The translations under genes were made by a program, and so were the position numbers. From positions 1-7,753 of the forward strand of contig JAUUNJ010000111.1 in the NCBI GenBank assembly GCA_030844625.1: a DNA stretch of 7,753 nt. The letters are read 5' to 3'. This document shows positions 5,081 through 7,753 of the stretch, piece by piece. A model generated the notes under the pieces. It did no database searches. It was given only the letters and a program-made list of their open reading frames with translations, and was not told the origin of the DNA. The stretch is from Roseburia sp. (GTDB lineage: Bacteria; Bacillota; Clostridia; Lachnospirales; Lachnospiraceae). How positions within the stretch are numbered: the stretch's first letter is position 1; each line of letters begins with the position of its first letter.

Positions 5081-6447
5081 GCCGGGAGTTCCGATGAATC
5101 CGATGAATCTTTGTATTTTCGTATAATAATCATATAACTTATAAATAATAAAACAGCTGCGCTGGTCCAGGCACAAATTTCCGCATAAAAAATTCCGTCT
5201 TCACCGATCAGTTTTGGTAACAATAATGCAACACTGACACGCATCACAAATTCTGCAATGCCACTGGCGAGGGGAATCAGGGTATTACCCAGACCCTGAA
5301 TCGCCGAACGATATACATACAGCAGATACAGTACCCATAGAAAAATTGCCATAATAAACAAATATTTATATGCAATGTCTAACACCTGTCGGATCTGTTC
5401 CGGTTCGCCGGATACAAACAGTGACAATATATTGCGTCCGAATAACACCATCACACCTGAGATCACAACAGAAGTAAGCAATGCCATATAAGTTCCGCTA
5501 TGCACACCTTTCCGGATTCTCTGATATTTCTTTGCACCAAGATTCTGGCCTACATAGGTTGTAATTGCATATCCGTATGAAACGGCAGCCATCTCTAAAA
5601 CTCCATATAATTTGTTTGATGCTGTAAATCCAGCCACAAACAGGAATCCAAATCCATTGACTACATACTGTACTGTAAGCCCCCCTACAGAGATGATCAC
5701 ATTCTGGATTGCAAGAGGAGTCGCCACTTTCAAAAGCCGCAGACTCATTGCCGGCTGTCTATAGAAGTCCTGTTTTTCCAGTCGGATATCCGGAATTTTC
5801 CGTAACACCATCAGACAGTACAGGGCTGAAAATCCCTGTGCGATGACTGTCGCCACTGCTGCTCCGGCTACACCCCAGCCAAAAACTGCCACAAATAACA
5901 GGTCCAGTCCCACATTGATCAACGCTGCTATGGTCATTGCTATCAGTGGAGATCTGCTGTTACCCAGTGCTCGAAGAATCGCTGCAAATATATTATAAGC
6001 CGCTATGATCGGAATTCCGGCAAAGATCAGCCGAAGATATAGCATTGTCAGGTCAATGACATTATCCGGTGTCTGTAAAAACAAAAGAACATGATAAACT
6101 GCCCCTTCACTTACCGCAAGTACAATCACAGAAAGCAGTGCTGTCATGATATAGCTTTTCGCCACCGCGCATTTCAGATTTTCTTTTTCCCTTGCTCCAT
6201 AAAACTGAGCTACCAGAATAGAAAAACCCTGTGTGATACCTGTCATGATACCGAACACCAGCCATACCAGCCAGTCTCCGGCGCCTACTGCCGCCAGTGC
6301 TTCAACCCCTACCACCTGTCCGACGATCATGGTATCTGCCATCGTATAAAACTGCTGTAAGATATTTCCAAGCATCAGTGGTATGGCAAAAGTAATGATC
6401 AGTTTTCCAGGTGATCCAGTGGTCATTTTTTTTTCATTTGTTCCCAT
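5068..6447 (-). CDS. MATE-family multidrug/Na+ or H+ antiporter
   Basis: 459 residues with an ideal ribosome binding site (AAGGAG, six bases before ATG). It is of the usual family length and has about twelve membrane segments in two MatE repeats. The first begins at GKLIITFAIPLMLGNILQQF and the second near residue 240 (ATPLAIQNVIISVGG). Family hallmarks include YTMADTMIVGQVVG, the AAVGAGDWL segment, GYAITTYVGQNLGAKK between the repeats, and charged tails on both sides. It would export cationic or small toxic compounds across the cytoplasmic membrane; the actual substrate cannot be read from sequence. It belongs to the DinF/MepA-like branch common in Clostridia. It follows the DUF1667 gene by 33 bases and is probably co-transcribed with it. 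The last few codons overlap an ArsC-like relic, so its exact C-terminus (SSDSSELPAKGL) may have been altered by a junction. No terminator is visible after it. Confidence 0.94.
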   Translation of the reverse strand: MGTNEKKMTTGSPGKLIITFAIPLMLGNILQQFYTMADTMIVGQVVGVEALAAVGAGDWLVWLVFGIMTGITQGFSILVAQFYGAREKENLKCAVAKSYIMTALLSVIVLAVSEGAVYHVLLFLQTPDNVIDLTMLYLRLIFAGIPIIAAYNIFAAILRALGNSRSPLIAMTIAALINVGLDLLFVAVFGWGVAGAAVATVIAQGFSALYCLMVLRKIPDIRLEKQDFYRQPAMSLRLLKVATPLAIQNVIISVGGLTVQYVVNGFGFLFVAGFTASNKLYGVLEMAAVSYGYAITTYVGQNLGAKKYQRIRKGVHSGTYMALLTSVVISGVMVLFGRNILSLFVSGEPEQIRQVLDIAYKYLFIMAIFLWVLYLLYVYRSAIQGLGNTLIPLASGIAEFVMRVSVALLLPKLIGEDGIFYAEICAWTSAAVLLFISYMIIIRKYKDSSDSSELPAKGL

Positions 6448-6480
6448 AAGAATCTCCTTTTTCTTTTCATCCTTGTCCGA

Positions 6481-6753
6481 TTATTTTACATAGGACTCTG
6501 CCAAAACGCAATCCATCACAGAACTCTTTGGTATATCGCCCCGGGTTTTTACGGATACCACAGGAAGTGTTCCTCCCTGGACACGTACCGTGCTGGTCAC
6601 GATCCTGGTTGGATCGGTCACCTCTTTCTTTCCATAATCTGCTCCTCTTTTACAGGTATTTCCCGTAACTTTTTCCACTATCCCATCCTTTATTATGACC
6701 TGAAGCTGACATCCCATGGGGCAGCCAATACAGGTCAGTTTTCTCTCTTCCAT
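6481..6753 (-). CDS. DUF1667 protein, C-terminally truncated
   Basis: 90 residues, with ATG preceded by GGAGGAA inside the end of an upstream fragment. It carries the family signature: C8-x2-C11-x3-C15 (LTCIGCPMGCQLQV), then G-N-T-C34-K-R-G, K-K-E-V-T-D-P-T-R-I-V-T-S-T-V, and LPVVSVKTRGDIPK. The cysteines suggest a metal or Fe-S site. Family members are about 115-120 residues long and are encoded beside FAD-dependent oxidoreductases of the GlpA type, often with glycerol genes. Here the protein ends abruptly as CVLAESYVK, missing about 25-30 residues. No oxidoreductase gene is left in the window. So it is an orphan, shortened remnant that may not work. It probably shares a transcript with the MATE gene downstream. 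Confidence 0.85.
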   Translation of the reverse strand: MEERKLTCIGCPMGCQLQVIIKDGIVEKVTGNTCKRGADYGKKEVTDPTRIVTSTVRVQGGTLPVVSVKTRGDIPKSSVMDCVLAESYVK

Positions 6754-6756
6754 GGT

Positions 6757-6852
6757 CTATTCCTCCTCTATACTGATGGTGATTATATCCTTTTTCCCGG
6801 CTTTTTTCAGCACTTCTTTCTCAAAGGGAAAGTTGGCAAACTTGAAGTTGTA
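6757..6852 (-). pseudogene. C-terminal fragment of an unrecognised gene before DUF1667
   Basis: Thirty-one codons, YNFKFANFPFEKEVLKKAGK then KDIITISIEEE, end at a TAG three bases before the DUF1667 start. The DUF1667 ribosome binding site lies inside the final GAGGAGGAA, an arrangement typical of translationally coupled operon genes. Two stop codons (6858-6856 and 6855-6853) close the frame on its upstream side, and there is no start. It is best read as the tail of the gene that originally preceded DUF1667; by family habit that would be an oxidoreductase, but I do not recognise the sequence itself. Confidence 0.4.
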
Positions 6853-6855
6853 TCA

Positions 6856-7024
6856 TCACTTATCTTTTTTAGAAGAAATAGGACTGTCAGATATAGCAAG
6901 AAATATACCCAGACATATACCCACTCCAATTCCAACAACCTTGCTGTTTAAAACAATACTCCAAAGTATTGCTGTTGATATTCCTATGTATGCTGACTCC
7001 TTTAATTATACTTTCGCTTTTCAT
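6856..7024 (-). pseudogene. Small single-span membrane protein with a frameshift
   Basis: An ATG (7024-7022) with an excellent GGAGG nine bases upstream starts MKSESIIKGVS. That frame then drifts into an unlikely, Cys/Trp-rich peptide and stops. A one-base shift near 6991 restores a typical sequence: AYIGISTAILWSIVLNSKVV, GIGVGICLGIFLAISDSP and ISSKKDK, ending at TGA 6858-6856. The joined product would be 55 residues: a short basic head, a glycine-rich hydrophobic segment and a lysine-rich tail. That is a common layout for small membrane proteins of Firmicutes with unknown function. The total length is one base over a multiple of three, fitting a single inserted base or a sequencing error. 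Note that AAAGGAG occurs at the shift, but no start codon follows it. Confidence 0.58.
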
Positions 7025-7083
7025 AAGCTTTGTCCTCCAAATTAGCACTTCAAATCGTTTTCTTTATTCTATCACAGCTTCTA

Positions 7084-7194
7084 TTATTCCGCCATCAGTC
7101 TTTCAAACCAAGTATCCATGACAATGATGAACTGGCTCGCTCCTGGCCATTCTTGCAACATTTCATCCAAAGTATTATGATTCGCATAATGCTT
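7084..7194 (-). pseudogene. Unrecognised C-terminal fragment overlapping the nuclease stop
   Basis: In a frame different from the nuclease, the minus strand reads KHYANHNTLDEMLQEWPGAS then QFIIVMDTWFERLMAE, ending at TAA 7086-7084 directly followed by TAG. The composition is protein-like, with amphipathic helices and two Trp, and there is no usable start. It overlaps the last codons of the nuclease gene at its upstream side. I read it as the tail of another gene joined here by a deletion, but I do not recognise the family. After it, 7025-7083 is non-coding and leads to the small membrane protein gene. Confidence 0.35.
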
Positions 7195-7753
7195 TAATTT
7201 TCTCTTTGAGGTCATTGTATCTCTTTTCCGATTCATTCCATTTTATATGGTCAAACTTTTTTTCGTCTATTATTCTTATTCCCAATTCAAACATCTCTGC
7301 TTTGTTTTCCTCTAAAGCTTTCTCATTATTTTCAAAGAAATACCAAGTAACACCATCCGTAAAGAGAACTGTTTTATTTTTAGACAAATGTGCTTCTATT
7401 TCATTTTTAACACTACTGTTTCCAATATCCTTCAAATAATTTAAAGTTTTATCTCTAAAAGACTTACCTTTACGATCTTTTGTATTTGATACTATATAAT
7501 TTGAGCTATCACCTACTGATTTAATTTCAACAACTGCAATGTAACTAGTAGGACACTCATCTTCTTCATTGTTCCATCTCCAGTCTTGTGCTATACATAA
7601 ATCTGGAGTCCAATATTTCTCGTTTGGTCCCTTTCCACAATATTTCCCGTAATTATGTTTTCCGCTACCACTAGAAACTTTAATATCTACGGGAATAATG
7701 TCACATTTTGGTAAAATACTTTTCAAAAATGGAGCAATAACAAAATCTTGGAC
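7175..7753 (-). CDS. Probable PD-(D/E)XK-fold nuclease, 5' end outside the window
   Basis: The frame is open to the right edge (first codons VQDFVIAPFLKSILPK), so the TTG at 7726 is not the real start. 192 residues are visible, counted from the edge. TPDLCIA supplies Asp51, and about 25 residues later AVVEIKSV supplies Glu76 and Lys78, giving the PD-(D/E)xK catalytic pattern on a beta hairpin. KTVLFTDGVTWYFFENNE resembles the strand after the core in type I restriction HsdR N-terminal and related nucleases. A lysine/glutamate-rich helix (SEKRYNDLKEKIKAL) ends the protein. Such proteins cut DNA in restriction, phage defence or mobile-element functions, but no methylase or other partner is visible. 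A sample line of this gene is about one-third G+C, lower than the MATE gene, which fits acquisition by transfer. The nuclease call is moderately sure; its role is open. Confidence 0.62.
   Translation of the reverse strand, partial: VQDFVIAPFLKSILPKCDIIPVDIKVSSGSGKHNYGKYCGKGPNEKYWTPDLCIAQDWRWNNEEDECPTSYIAVVEIKSVGDSSNYIVSNTKDRKGKSFRDKTLNYLKDIGNSSVKNEIEAHLSKNKTVLFTDGVTWYFFENNEKALEENKAEMFELGIRIIDEKKFDHIKWNESEKRYNDLKEKIKALCES

Noticed and set aside
1..7753. CRISPR array, complete insertion sequence or transposase
   Set aside because: I saw no regularly spaced repeats, transposase motifs or terminal inverted repeats flanking a frame.

Overview
The window looks like a chromosomal accessory region of a gut-type Clostridia bacterium, probably Lachnospiraceae. 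The reasons are AT-rich DNA, AGGAGG-type ribosome binding sites, a Tn1549-type ParB protein, a DUF1667 protein, a GH120 beta-helix glycosidase and a DinF/MepA-like MATE transporter. Nearly everything is on the minus strand. This taxonomic guess rests on protein style only.

Left part (1-1270): a shortened ParB-family protein (51-602) reads leftward out of a structured leader (627-688). Beyond a non-coding stretch with repeated TGAC motifs lie an intrinsic terminator (894-928) and the exact 3' half of a tRNA-Arg(CCU) (938-978). The tRNA identity stops at the anticodon loop, as at the attachment site of a tRNA-integrating element. Next to it, 1018-1215 folds into several hairpins that pair properly only as minus-strand RNA. 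It is preceded by a near-consensus promoter (1239-1267), so an undescribed small RNA is the best candidate here for something new. From 1268 to 1362 I see nothing.

Middle (1363-4760): an intact protein of unknown function (1363-2004). Next come two broken genes placed head to head and joined at 2507/2508: an acetyltransferase without its start codon and the last DNA-binding helix-turn-helix of an AraC regulator. After a strong hairpin (2698-2741) lies an intact cytoplasmic GH120-type beta-xylosidase (2796-4760) with its own likely promoter.

Right part (4917-7753): a relic of an ArsC/Spx-family reductase with an internal stop overlaps the end of an intact MATE efflux gene (5068-6447). The MATE gene follows a C-terminally shortened DUF1667 gene (6481-6753) by 33 bases. 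Upstream are an unrecognised C-terminal fragment (6757-6852), a frameshifted small membrane protein (6856-7024), another unrecognised C-terminal fragment (7084-7194) and the 3' part of a probable PD-(D/E)XK nuclease that runs off the right edge.

Overall, a few complete genes (hypothetical protein, GH120, MATE) sit between the stubs of at least six decayed or cut genes. This is the signature of a plastic integration region that has undergone repeated insertion and deletion. The genes do not form one obvious pathway: only DUF1667-MATE look like a co-transcribed pair, and that pairing is probably a by-product of deletion.
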